From: Prevotella sp.
GTDB lineage: Bacteria; Bacteroidota; Bacteroidia; Bacteroidales; Bacteroidaceae
Assembly: GCA_016285075.1 (NCBI GenBank)
Contig: JAEEQB010000010.1
Coordinates: 1 to 64,000, forward strand
Direction: 5' to 3'
Length of the DNA: 64,000 bases
The translations under genes were made by a program, and so were the position numbers. Position 1 is the stretch's first letter. Each line of letters starts with the position of its first letter. The notes under the pieces are model-generated. The model saw only the letters and a list, made by a program, of their open reading frames with translations. It had not been told where the DNA came from and did not search any database. This document shows positions 50,482 to 60,155 of the stretch, one piece after another.

Positions 50482-51975
50482 ATGATTTACCGAATGACTG
50501 ACACGAAGATGAGACAGATGGTGATGACGCTGGTTGTGCTGCTGCTGAGTGCAGGCGTTGCCAGTGCGCAGCAGTACGAGCAGGAGAACGACATAAGCTA
50601 CAGCACGTCGGCCGATGCCTATGCCAGGGAGCGCTGCAAGCTCGACGTCTACTATTCCAAGGACTTGAGGGATGCTCCCGTAGTGGTGTGGCTGCATGGC
50701 GGCGGCATCGAGGGCGGTAGCAAGCACATTGACCCACAGCTTAAGAACAGCGGCCTGGTGGTGGTGGCCGCCAACTACCGGCTGCTGCCGAAGGCCGGCA
50801 TCGACGACATACTGGACGATGTGGCGGCGGCGGTGGCATGGACATTCAGGAACATAGGGCGCTACGGCGGCAGCCCGCGCAAGATATTCGTGGCAGGGCA
50901 CTCCGCAGGAGGCTACCTGCTCGACATGATTGGGCTGGACAAGCGCTGGCTCGCGAAGTACGGCGTGGATGCCGATTCGCTGGCTGGACTGGTGCCTTTC
51001 AGCGGTCAGTGCATCACCCACTACAACATTCGCAAGCAGCAGGGCATACCACCCCTGCAAGCCACCATCGACCGCTATGCCCCGCTGACATACGTACGTG
51101 CCGACGCCCCGCCTGTGGTCATCATATCGGGCGACAGGGAGCTGGAGCTTTACGGACGTTACGAGGAGCAGGCCTACTTCTGGCGCATGTTGAAGCTGGT
51201 GGGACATCAGGACGTGACACTCTACGAGATGCAGGGCTACGACCATGGTGCCATGCCCCAGCCAGCCTATAAGATACTGAAAGACCACATCAGACGGATT
51301 ACCCACAAGACTGCCTCTGCCCTTCCCCAGCCCAAGATCAAGGCCGAACAGCAAGCAGAGTATCGTTTTGTCTGGCAGCCAGAATACATGAGGAATGGCG
51401 CTAGGACAGATAATGCGAATGCTGCCATTCTTCATTTGACAAGCAGGAACGGCTACTATGACCTTACGTCGGAAACAGGCTCTCTGATTAAAGGGCTGCG
51501 CGACTTCAGCGTCTCCATTTGGTTCAAGGTCAGCGCTGAGAACCCTCTCGACGGCTATGGCCATTTCCTCTTTGCTTTTTCGCAACTGGCAGAAAACAGT
51601 GCACATGAAGGTCCGTATATGGCCATGCGGCTGAACGAACAGCGGTTTGAAACCTCCACGGGCGGCTATGAGCACGAGGAGATCATCATGCAGGGAGGAA
51701 AGCCTAAGCGTAATGTATGGGTGTATGCTCTCTATCGCCAGCAGGGACATAAAGGTGAGCTTTTCCTTGACGGCAAGCTCGTAGGACGTAACGAAAAGAT
51801 GCCTATTCTAGCAGAGATATTCCGTGATGCCCCAGCTAACTGTTGGATAGGACGTGCACCGTTCCGTGGCGATCAGTATCTGACACAAACAGAAGTGGCC
51901 GATTTCCGCATCTTCAACTATGCCGTCAGCAATCAGGAAATGAGCAAACTGAGGAAAACCGCTATCATGAAATAA
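50482..51975 (+). CDS. BD-FAE-type esterase with C-terminal LamG-like domain
   Basis: 497 residues; a start at 50509 (MRQMVMTLVV) would give a cleaner signal peptide ending SAGVASAQ. The hydrolase domain (about 30-280) has the oxyanion HGGG in VVVWLHGGGIEGG, nucleophile elbow VAGHSAGGYLLDMI and GYDHGAMPQPAY for the catalytic His, as in feruloyl/acetyl esterases of the BD-FAE group. From about 310 a concanavalin/LamG-like sandwich follows (RDFSVSIWFKVSAE, GELFLDGKLVGRNEKM, ADFRIFNYAVS). It is expected to de-esterify plant polysaccharides outside the cytoplasm. The GH78 fusion gene follows after 34 bp. Confidence 0.83.
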   Translation: MIYRMTDTKMRQMVMTLVVLLLSAGVASAQQYEQENDISYSTSADAYARERCKLDVYYSKDLRDAPVVVWLHGGGIEGGSKHIDPQLKNSGLVVVAANYRLLPKAGIDDILDDVAAAVAWTFRNIGRYGGSPRKIFVAGHSAGGYLLDMIGLDKRWLAKYGVDADSLAGLVPFSGQCITHYNIRKQQGIPPLQATIDRYAPLTYVRADAPPVVIISGDRELELYGRYEEQAYFWRMLKLVGHQDVTLYEMQGYDHGAMPQPAYKILKDHIRRITHKTASALPQPKIKAEQQAEYRFVWQPEYMRNGARTDNANAAILHLTSRNGYYDLTSETGSLIKGLRDFSVSIWFKVSAENPLDGYGHFLFAFSQLAENSAHEGPYMAMRLNEQRFETSTGGYEHEEIIMQGGKPKRNVWVYALYRQQGHKGELFLDGKLVGRNEKMPILAEIFRDAPANCWIGRAPFRGDQYLTQTEVADFRIFNYAVSNQEMSKLRKTAIMK

Positions 51976-52009
51976 CAAACTTGACAACTAACTACTAAAA
52001 ACTACTAAA

Positions 52010-55000
52010 ATGAAGACAATCAAGAAGATGAAATCCACCTTGACAGCAGTCGTGCTGCTACTGTTTGTGGGGCTGATGCAGGTGAACGCGGCAGTGGCCA
52101 GGACACGGAAGGCACCTGTTGCCAAGGCAGCCGTCAGCGTGGTAGACCTGAGGACGGAGCGCCTGGTGAACCCTATGAGCGTGGACACGCCCACCCCTCG
52201 CCTGGGATGGCGAATAGAGTCGGCACGCAGGAATGTGATGCAGACGGCTTACCGCATCATTGTTTCTTCAACGGCTGAAAAGGCCGAGGCGCTGGAGGGT
52301 GACCTCTGGGATGTGACCACAGGGCAGGACAACCAAGGGACAGCCGCCGCCGGCGGTCGCTCGCAATGGATACCCTACGGAGGTAAGGCACTGAAAAGCA
52401 ATACTCGCTGCTATTGGCGCGTGAAAGTCTGCACCACTCAGGGCGACAGTGACTGGAGCGATGTGGCGATGTGGAACGTGGGACTATTGACTGAAAGCGA
52501 CTGGAGGGGACGCTGGATAGGATGGGACCATACCATGCCTTGGGACGTGGTGGCCGAGCACAGCAGACTTTCGGCACGGTATCTGCGCCAGGAGTTCAGT
52601 CTCGATAAAGATGTCCGTCAGGCCACGCTCTACATCAGTGGACTTGGCATGTACGAAGCCTTCATCAACGGGCAGCGGGTGGGCGAACAGGTGCTGGCGC
52701 CCGCTCCTACTGACTATCGAAGGACGGTGCTCTACAATGCGTTCGACGTCACTAGGCTGCTTGCCAAGGAGAACGCCATCGGCGTGGTGCTGGGCAATGG
52801 CCGTTACTACACCATGCAGCAGGACAAGAAGCCCTACAAGATAACGCGCTTCGGTTATCCCACGCTGAGGCTGAACCTCATTGTTGAGTTCACGGACGGA
52901 AGCCGCAGGACGGTGTCGACCGACGAGAAATGGAGGATCTGCTTGGACGGTGCCATACGCAGCAACAACGAATACGACGGCGAGACCTACGATGCTCGCA
53001 AGGAGCTGGAAGGATGGACGGAGACGGGCTATGACGACTCCCGTTGGCAGAAAGCCGAGCGGACGGCCATTCCTTATGGTACGTTGCGCGGTGCCATGTC
53101 GGAGAACATGAAGGTGGTGAGGCAGCTGAAGCCTAAGAGCCTGGTCCGCAAGGACGGCCGCATAGTAGTGGACATGGGTCAGAACATGGCCGGATGGCTG
53201 AGGATGCGGATATCATCGTTGGCGGCTGGCGACTCCATCGTCGTGCGGTTTGCCGAGAAGCTCGACTCCACAGGTAATATATGGACCGAGAACCTGCGCC
53301 ATGCCCAGAGTACTGACCGTTATTATGCCAACGGCAATGAGCATGGACGCTGGTGGCATCCAGCATTTGTGTATCACGGTTTCCGCTATGCAGAGATTAC
53401 CGGACTGCCGAAAGCTACTGCCGACGACTTGATAGGTGATGTTGTCAGCGATGCCATGGAAGAAACGGGGTACTTTGTCTGTAACGACACTATATTAAAT
53501 AAGGTATATAAGAATGCGTGGTGGGGCATCCTCTCTAACTACAAGGGCATGCCTGTGGACTGTCCACAGCGCGATGAGCGGCAGCCCTGGCTGGGCGACC
53601 GCACAAGGGGCTGTTTCGGCGAGGCGTTCCTGTTCGACAATCAGGCGCTCTATGCCAAGTGGGCACGAGACATCACCGAGGCACAGCGCGAGGACGGATG
53701 CATTCCCGACGTGGCTCCTGCCTTCTGGAACTACTACAGCGACGACCTCACCTGGGCGGCTGCCCTGCCCATGACGCTCTCGATGCTCATTGGCCACTAT
53801 GGCGACGACAAACCGCTGAGGAAATACTATCCTAACGTGAAACGGTGGCTGAAGCACCTGAAGACCCAGTACCAGCGCGACGGACTGATCTTTTGCGGGA
53901 AATATGCCGACTGGTGCCTGCCACCGGAAAAGGAAGAACTTATCCATAGCGAGGACCCGGCACGGACCACCGATGTGACACTTATCTCCACGGCCTATTA
54001 CTTCTACATCTGCCGCATGATGGCTGGCTATGCCCGAATGCAGAAACTGGATGCCGATGCCACATGGTTTGATGCCGAGGCTGCCGAGACGAAGAAAGCC
54101 TTCAATCGTAAGTACCTCACCGTGAAGAAAGGCACGTCGACAGTACCGGGCCATATACTCTATCCCGACAGCACTTACTATGGCAACAATACCGTCACCG
54201 CCAATGTGTTGCCATATTACTTCGGCATAATAGACGACCCCTACGTCAGGCGGCAAGTGGAGGGACAGATAGTCAAGGCCATCATCGACCAGAACCTCGG
54301 CACCGTGACCAGTGGCGTCATCGGCATAGGATGGCTCATGCACGCCCTTACCGAGATGGGACGTACTGACCTGGCTTGGCTACTGGCCACCAACAGGAAA
54401 TATCCGTCGTGGGGCTATATGACCGAACACGGTGCCACCACCATCTGGGAGCTGTGGAACGGTGATACTGCCTCGCCCAAGATGAACAGTGGCAACCACG
54501 TGATGCTGCTTGGCGACCTGCTGTCGTGGCTCTACGAGGACATTGCAGGCATAGGGGCGGCCGACGTGGGATTCAAGCACATAGCCATGAGGCCCGACTT
54601 CGGCGTTGACGAGATTGACAACATCGATGCCAGCTACAACTCCATCTACGGCAGGATAGTGAGCCGATGGAAGAAAGAGCACGGACGCCTCTATTGGCAT
54701 GTGGAGATTCCTGCCAATACCGTGGCGACGATCGTGATGCCCGACAGCATGAGGCAGATAGGCTCGGGCAGCTATGACTTCGAGTGTGAACTGCCCAGAC
54801 GGGGGGCTCAGGTAGTATGCGATGAGTTCCTCTACAGGCAGGCCGCTTTCCCCGAGTGTCACTCCGCCAGCATCGTCGAGACCCGCAAGGGCGACCTCGT
54901 CGCCACCTATTTCGGCGGCACGAAGGAGCGCAACCCCGACGTGTGCATCTGGGTGAGCCGCAAACCCAAGGGAAGCAAAGACTGGACGAAGCCTCAGCTG

Positions 55001-55825
55001 GTTGCCGACGGGGTGGGCATTGTCCATGGCAACGAGCCCAGCCTGGAGCCTGGACAGCGTGAGGCCTGCTGGAACCCTGTGCTGTACGAGACCCCGTCAG
55101 GCGAGCTGCAGCTGTACTTCAAGATCGGTCCCAACGTGGCAGGATGGAAGGGATGGCGGGTGGTATCGAAAGACGGCGGCAAGACCTGGAGCAGGCGCGA
55201 GCCTTTGCCCGACGATATCTATGGCCCCATCAAGAACAAACCCGTGCTGATAGGCTGTAAGGACGCCGGCGGCAGGACCGTGCAGCGGCTCATTGCACCC
55301 ACCAGCGACGAACGGAACGGGTGGAAGGTGTATTTCGAACTGTCTGACGACATGGGCAAGACCTGGCGGCGTACGGCTTTCGTGGAGGCCGACTCAGGCG
55401 TCAGGGCCATACAGCCCTCCATCATCCTGTTGCCCGATGGACGCCTCGAGGCACTCTGCCGTACACGCAGCCGACATATCGGTGTTACTTATAGTTCTGA
55501 CAACGGTGAGACGTGGAGCAAGCTGCAACTCATTGATACGCCCAACAACAACAGTGGCATCGATGCCGTCACCCTGCAGGACGGGAGCTTTGCCATGATA
55601 TGCAACGACTGGCCCATCGAGCCCACCAAGGAAAAAGGGGCACGGACGCCCCTCTCCATTCTCCGTAGCAGCGACGGCATTCATTGGAATCATTGGATTA
55701 CCCTTGAGGACTCGCCCATACTGCAGTATTCCTATCCCTCCATCATCCAGAGCCGCGACGGACATATACACGTGGTCTACACCTGGCGGCGCCAGCGCAT
55801 CAAGCACGTTGAGCTGATTCCATAA
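52010..55825 (+). CDS. GH78 alpha-L-rhamnosidase fused to a sialidase-like propeller
   Basis: 1271 residues, with signal peptide (LTAVVLLLFVGLMQVNA). Residues about 45-890 are a full GH78: Ig-like opening LVNPMSVDTPTPRLGWRIES, a beta-sandwich (YISGLGMYEAFINGQRVGEQ), and the (alpha/alpha)6 core with DCPQRDERQPWLGD (517-530), TEHGATTIWELWNG and a C-terminal sandwich. From about 930 a sialidase/BNR-type propeller follows (ECHSASIVETRKGDLVATYFGG) with Asp-boxes SKDGGKTWS, SDDMGKTWR, SSDNGETWS and SSDGIHWN. RG-II side chain C is rhamnose on Kdo, and Kdo is removed by sialidase-fold enzymes, so a one-protein processing enzyme is plausible. The coupling is inference. Confidence 0.87.
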   Translation: MKTIKKMKSTLTAVVLLLFVGLMQVNAAVARTRKAPVAKAAVSVVDLRTERLVNPMSVDTPTPRLGWRIESARRNVMQTAYRIIVSSTAEKAEALEGDLWDVTTGQDNQGTAAAGGRSQWIPYGGKALKSNTRCYWRVKVCTTQGDSDWSDVAMWNVGLLTESDWRGRWIGWDHTMPWDVVAEHSRLSARYLRQEFSLDKDVRQATLYISGLGMYEAFINGQRVGEQVLAPAPTDYRRTVLYNAFDVTRLLAKENAIGVVLGNGRYYTMQQDKKPYKITRFGYPTLRLNLIVEFTDGSRRTVSTDEKWRICLDGAIRSNNEYDGETYDARKELEGWTETGYDDSRWQKAERTAIPYGTLRGAMSENMKVVRQLKPKSLVRKDGRIVVDMGQNMAGWLRMRISSLAAGDSIVVRFAEKLDSTGNIWTENLRHAQSTDRYYANGNEHGRWWHPAFVYHGFRYAEITGLPKATADDLIGDVVSDAMEETGYFVCNDTILNKVYKNAWWGILSNYKGMPVDCPQRDERQPWLGDRTRGCFGEAFLFDNQALYAKWARDITEAQREDGCIPDVAPAFWNYYSDDLTWAAALPMTLSMLIGHYGDDKPLRKYYPNVKRWLKHLKTQYQRDGLIFCGKYADWCLPPEKEELIHSEDPARTTDVTLISTAYYFYICRMMAGYARMQKLDADATWFDAEAAETKKAFNRKYLTVKKGTSTVPGHILYPDSTYYGNNTVTANVLPYYFGIIDDPYVRRQVEGQIVKAIIDQNLGTVTSGVIGIGWLMHALTEMGRTDLAWLLATNRKYPSWGYMTEHGATTIWELWNGDTASPKMNSGNHVMLLGDLLSWLYEDIAGIGAADVGFKHIAMRPDFGVDEIDNIDASYNSIYGRIVSRWKKEHGRLYWHVEIPANTVATIVMPDSMRQIGSGSYDFECELPRRGAQVVCDEFLYRQAAFPECHSASIVETRKGDLVATYFGGTKERNPDVCIWVSRKPKGSKDWTKPQLVADGVGIVHGNEPSLEPGQREACWNPVLYETPSGELQLYFKIGPNVAGWKGWRVVSKDGGKTWSRREPLPDDIYGPIKNKPVLIGCKDAGGRTVQRLIAPTSDERNGWKVYFELSDDMGKTWRRTAFVEADSGVRAIQPSIILLPDGRLEALCRTRSRHIGVTYSSDNGETWSKLQLIDTPNNNSGIDAVTLQDGSFAMICNDWPIEPTKEKGARTPLSILRSSDGIHWNHWITLEDSPILQYSYPSIIQSRDGHIHVVYTWRRQRIKHVELIP

Positions 55826-55828
55826 AAA

Positions 55829-55884
55829 GCGCTCTCTCACTCTATCTTCATCCTGACAGGTGAAAGAAAGAGTGAGAGAGTGTA
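55829..55884 (-). terminator. Terminator of the 169-residue minus-strand gene
   Basis: Perfect 12-bp arms CTCTCTCACTCT (55832-55843) and AGAGTGAGAGAG (55869-55880). Reading leftwards, the hairpin is followed by GC and a T-run, so it serves the minus-strand gene best; it may also stop the GH78 transcript. Confidence 0.6.
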
Positions 55885-55918
55885 AACGGTCGGAATATCC
55901 GAATGAAGTAATATGTAA

Positions 55919-56428
55919 TTACTCGTAGTATTCAATCTTGCGGGTCTGAGTCATCGTCTGTCCCATCATCGAAGCAGAGCGGCTGATCCAGTTGCCATGA
56001 TCGTCGTACTTATAGTCGGTGTACGGGTTCTTCATCTCGCGTCCGCCCATGTTCATGATTTCAGCCTCGGGAGCACCCTTCTCGTTATAGGTACGCTTGA
56101 ACACCATCTTCTGTCCCATGGCGTCGATGGTCTGGCTGGTAACCTTTCCGTTCTCCCATGTATAGACTACAGTAGCCTCCTGGCCCATCATCGACATGGT
56201 GGCTGACTTCAGGTAGCCGTTGTCATCGTATTTGGCATTGCTCATGCCCTCACGCGTCATCTTGCCGTCCTGAGTGAAAGTGACGGTCTGCGAACGGCCC
56301 ATCACGTCAGATACTATCGACTTCACGGGTCCTGTAGCGTCATTCAGCTCAACATCGTGGAACTTGGTCTGTGCCATCAGGGCAAACGGTACTGCCAACA
56401 GGGCAATCATCATCATTACTTTTTTCAT
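55919..56428 (-). CDS. Small secreted protein with YD-like repeats
   Basis: 169 residues with signal peptide (VMMMIALLAVPFALMA). The mature part has repeated short beta-type segments: VKSIVSDVMGRSQTVTF, MSNAKYDDNGYLKSATM, VYTWENGKVTSQTI, KRTYNEKGAPEAEI, YTDYKYDDHGNWISRS. This is the Tyr-Asp-x-x-Gly pattern of RHS/YD-like strands seen in many small Bacteroidales secreted proteins. No catalytic residues are evident. It lies alone between the GH78 fusion and SusC genes; the role is unknown. Confidence 0.75.
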   Translation of the reverse strand: MKKVMMMIALLAVPFALMAQTKFHDVELNDATGPVKSIVSDVMGRSQTVTFTQDGKMTREGMSNAKYDDNGYLKSATMSMMGQEATVVYTWENGKVTSQTIDAMGQKMVFKRTYNEKGAPEAEIMNMGGREMKNPYTDYKYDDHGNWISRSASMMGQTMTQTRKIEYYE

Positions 56429-56604
56429 AGATTTCTAAAATTTAGTTGTAATTAAAGTTGAAATTAATTGAGTTAGACATTTCTATCCTTTGACGCATCC
56501 CTACCCAAAAGGTTTAATCGGCAGCGAAAAAAAAATTTTTAAGTGACGGAAAGGCTGATTTCCCTGCCGTTGTGCGAACAACTAATAATTTTTTTGAAAA
56601 AACG

Positions 56605-56636
56605 TTTGGTTATTTAAAATATTATCCTTAACTTTG
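56605..56636 (+). promoter_or_regulatory. susC promoter (-33 and -7 elements)
   Basis: TTTG at 56605-56608 (-33) and TAACTTTG at 56629-56636 (-7), 20-bp spacing, an excellent Bacteroidota promoter. The ATG is 85 bp on, which leaves a leader of about 80 nt. Confidence 0.7.
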
Positions 56637-56720
56637 CACCATTATTTGTGCTTCTACCTAAAATTAAAGCATAACCTAAGCCCAAGGCAACTAACATTAC
56701 TAATTAATAAATACAAGTGT

Positions 56721-59700
56721 ATGAAAAGACTCAGTTTGACTCTTGCCAGCCTTTTCCTGTTTGTGGGATTGGCTTTGGCACAAACAACGGTTAAAGGTAC
56801 CGTAGTGACCTACGAGGACAATGAGCCGATTATCGGCGCCAGCATCCAGGTGGTAGGATCAACCAACATTGGTACCATTACCGATGCTAACGGACAGTTC
56901 ACCTTGCAGGTTCCTGCAGGCAGAAAGACCTTGAAAATTACTTATGTAGGCATGGAGCCTCTGACGGTGGCTGTCACTGACAAGCCCATCCGCATCCAGC
57001 TCCGCAACGATGCCAACAGCATTGACGAGGTGGTGGTGGTGGCCTACGGTACACAGAAGAAGACCACGCTGACAGGTTCCATCCAGGAAGTGAAGTCGGA
57101 GAATATTGAGCTGCGCCCCACTTCCTCCGTCGCTTCTGCATTAGAGGGAACGGTTACTGGTGTCCAGGTGAACAGTACCTACGGCTCACCAGGTGACGAT
57201 CCCAGCATCCGCATCCGTGGTATCGGCACCGTCAACGGTAGTAGCTCACCGCTGTATATTATAGACGGTGTGCCTTTCGATGGAAACGTTTCTGACCTGA
57301 ACCCTGCAGACATCGAGTCGATGTCAGTACTGAAGGACGCTGCCTCTGCAGCTCTTTATGGTAACCGTGCCTCTAACGGTGTGATTCTGATTACCACCAA
57401 GAAGGGTAAGCAGGGCAAGCTCAGCGTGACCTTTGACATGAAGCAGGGTACCTATAGCCGTGGTATTCCCGAGTATGACCGCTTAGGGGCAAGAGAATGG
57501 ATGGAGATGGAGTGGCTGAACCTCTACAACCAACGCATTGCCAATGGTGACAGCAAGGAAGCTGCTTCCAACTATGCTGTGAATAACATTATCCCCACCC
57601 GTCTGTATACGAACATCTTCAATAAGGCAGACGATGCTCTCTTCAATAAGATTGGAACCTATACGCCATTAGATGAAGAGGGGAAGCCTATGAAGGATGC
57701 AAATAATAAGGAGATTGTCTGGACGCTCAGTGATGGCAAACTCGTCAGCGATGCACAGATCAAGGGCACATATGGCGAGGACTTAGACTGGTACGACCAG
57801 GCTGTTCGCAATGGTCACCGCCAGGAGTATAATGTGAATGTCAACGGAGCTAACGAGAAGGTGGACTATATGTTCTCGGTAGGTTACCTGGATGAACGCG
57901 GCTACCTGAGGGACTCGGGCTTCAGCCGTTTCTCTGCCCGTGCTGCCGTGAATGTGCAGCCCAAGAAATGGATTAAGCTGGGCCTGAACTTGAGCGGCAC
58001 CCATCAGAACTACGATAACACTAACGGTGACGGTACTTCCAACTATACCAATGTGTTCATGTATGCCAGAGGCATTTCTCCCGTCTATCCCGTTCACCTG
58101 CACGACCCTGCTACGGGCGAATATATTCTTGATGCCAACGGCAACAAGCAGTATGACGGTGGTAACTACATTGATGCCGAAGGTAACGAGGTACTGACCC
58201 GTAACCAGTACAAGGACCGTCACGTGATGTGGGAGAACGAACTGAACAGCGACAAGACCGTCCGCAACACCATCAACGGTATCGCTTACGCCGACCTTTA
58301 CCTGCCCTATAACTTCACGTTTACTCTGAAAGGAAACATGAATGTGCGCAACAGCAACGAGTTTGACTACGGTAACGCCACCATCGGCGACAGCAAAGGT
58401 AACAACGGACGTGCTGGACGCGACGACTATCGCTACAAGAGCTACACCTTCCAGCAGCAACTGCACTGGAACCATGAATTTGGCATACACTCGCTTGACG
58501 CAATGGTGGGTCACGAGAACTACTACTGGACGCGCAACTATATGTATGGCCGCAAGGCCAATGAGGTGTTCGCAGGCAATGCCTTCTTGGAGAACTTCAC
58601 CGAAATCACCAGTTTCTATGACTATAACGACAACTACCGCACCGAGTCTTACTTGGGACGTATGCGCTATGGCTACGACAACCGCTACAATGCCGAGGTT
58701 AGCTTCCGCCGCGACGGTTCCTCGCGCTTTGCCAAGGATGCCCGCTGGGGTAACTTCTGGTCAGCAGGTGCCAACTGGGTCATCTCCAATGAGAGCTTCA
58801 TGAAGGGCATTGGCTGGGTGAACTACCTGAAGCTCCGTGCCGACTACGGTGAGGTAGGTAACGATGCCGGTGCCGGCTACTATGGCTACATGGCACTCTA
58901 CAATTCTACGCAAAACGCCAACCAGGGAGCCTATTGGATTGGCAACCTGCCCAACTACGACCTGAAGTGGGAGACAGGCCAGTCGTGGGGCATTGGTCTC
59001 GACGGTCGCCTGTTCAATCGGCTGAACTTCACTATTGAGTACTTCGATAAGCGCAACAAGGACCTGCTCTTCGACGTGTACAACCCGCTGTCGGCAGGTG
59101 CCACCAGTACCACCGCAGCCGAATCTACCGTCACAAAGAACATCGGTATTATTTCTAACAAGGGTTTTGAGTTCTCTGCAGATTATGATGTCTACAGAAC
59201 TCGCGACTGGCGTGTCAACGTGGGTGCAAATATCACACTGCTGAAGAACGAGGTGGTGAAGCTGCCTGAGCAGAACAAGGACGGTATCATCGACGGCACC
59301 AAGAAGATTGTGGAAGGCAAGGACCGCTATGCATTCTTCATCTACACTTGGGAGGGTATCAACACAGCCAACGGTCTGTCGCTCTATAAGTTCGACGACG
59401 AGAACTACTTCTTCAAGGCAGCCGACGGTACAATCTATGGAAATGAGAAAGACGCCGATGGCGATGCCAATACCGAGATTAAGGATGCCAACCTGGCGTG
59501 TGTAACGGTGATTGACGGCGTACCTTATTCTTATAATACTTCATACGCCAAGAGGGAGTTCCACGGCTCTGCCATGCCCGATGCATACGGCAGCTTCAAC
59601 TTCAACATTGGCTGGAAGGGACTCTCGCTGTCCACTCTGTTCACTTACCAGCTGGGCGGCAAGGTGATAGACTATAACTATCAGGACTTGATGTCGGCAG

Positions 59701-60101
59701 GCTCAACGGCTCCATCGGCATATCACGTGGATGTGCTGAAGAGTTGGACATGGGATCAGGCCACAGAACAGCCATCGGTGGATCCCAACGGTACGCCCAT
59801 CTTCAACGGTGACCCTGTAATCGGCGAGAAGCTGTCGGCCAGCCTGAATGCCAATTCGCAGAGATTTCTCCATAGTGCCAGCTATCTTGTCCTGAAAAAC
59901 ATTAACCTGAGCTACCAGCTGCCGAAGTCACTGGTTCGCAAGGTAGACTTGGAGGACGTGACGCTGAGCGTTACCTGCGAGAACCTCTTTACCAAGACCT
60001 CGCTGAAGGGTATGAACCCACAGCAGAGCTTTGCTGGTACACAGTATAACTATTTGGTGACACCGCGTGTGTTCTCCGTAGGCCTGAATGTCAAGCTTTG
60101 A
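56721..60101 (+). CDS. susC: SusC/RagA TonB-linked outer-membrane protein
   Basis: 1126 residues from the ATG at 56721. Signal peptide (LSLTLASLFLFVGLALAQ), then a carboxypeptidase-regulatory-like domain (TVKGTVVTYEDNEPIIGAS), the TonB-box region DEVVVVAYGTQKKTTLTGS, a plug domain (DPSIRIRGIGTVNGSSSPLYII) and a beta-barrel. The plug has the RIRG and YIIDGVP signatures of SusC. It forms an oligosaccharide import complex with SusD. This and the following gene define a polysaccharide utilisation locus; the 5' flanking glycosidases may belong to it, but no SusE/F or regulator follows. Confidence 0.95.
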   Translation: MKRLSLTLASLFLFVGLALAQTTVKGTVVTYEDNEPIIGASIQVVGSTNIGTITDANGQFTLQVPAGRKTLKITYVGMEPLTVAVTDKPIRIQLRNDANSIDEVVVVAYGTQKKTTLTGSIQEVKSENIELRPTSSVASALEGTVTGVQVNSTYGSPGDDPSIRIRGIGTVNGSSSPLYIIDGVPFDGNVSDLNPADIESMSVLKDAASAALYGNRASNGVILITTKKGKQGKLSVTFDMKQGTYSRGIPEYDRLGAREWMEMEWLNLYNQRIANGDSKEAASNYAVNNIIPTRLYTNIFNKADDALFNKIGTYTPLDEEGKPMKDANNKEIVWTLSDGKLVSDAQIKGTYGEDLDWYDQAVRNGHRQEYNVNVNGANEKVDYMFSVGYLDERGYLRDSGFSRFSARAAVNVQPKKWIKLGLNLSGTHQNYDNTNGDGTSNYTNVFMYARGISPVYPVHLHDPATGEYILDANGNKQYDGGNYIDAEGNEVLTRNQYKDRHVMWENELNSDKTVRNTINGIAYADLYLPYNFTFTLKGNMNVRNSNEFDYGNATIGDSKGNNGRAGRDDYRYKSYTFQQQLHWNHEFGIHSLDAMVGHENYYWTRNYMYGRKANEVFAGNAFLENFTEITSFYDYNDNYRTESYLGRMRYGYDNRYNAEVSFRRDGSSRFAKDARWGNFWSAGANWVISNESFMKGIGWVNYLKLRADYGEVGNDAGAGYYGYMALYNSTQNANQGAYWIGNLPNYDLKWETGQSWGIGLDGRLFNRLNFTIEYFDKRNKDLLFDVYNPLSAGATSTTAAESTVTKNIGIISNKGFEFSADYDVYRTRDWRVNVGANITLLKNEVVKLPEQNKDGIIDGTKKIVEGKDRYAFFIYTWEGINTANGLSLYKFDDENYFFKAADGTIYGNEKDADGDANTEIKDANLACVTVIDGVPYSYNTSYAKREFHGSAMPDAYGSFNFNIGWKGLSLSTLFTYQLGGKVIDYNYQDLMSAGSTAPSAYHVDVLKSWTWDQATEQPSVDPNGTPIFNGDPVIGEKLSASLNANSQRFLHSASYLVLKNINLSYQLPKSLVRKVDLEDVTLSVTCENLFTKTSLKGMNPQQSFAGTQYNYLVTPRVFSVGLNVKL

Positions 60102-60155
60102 TGAAAAGAAGTAAAGGTAAACAAAGGAGTTAAAAAAGTTAAAGACCATATTATT

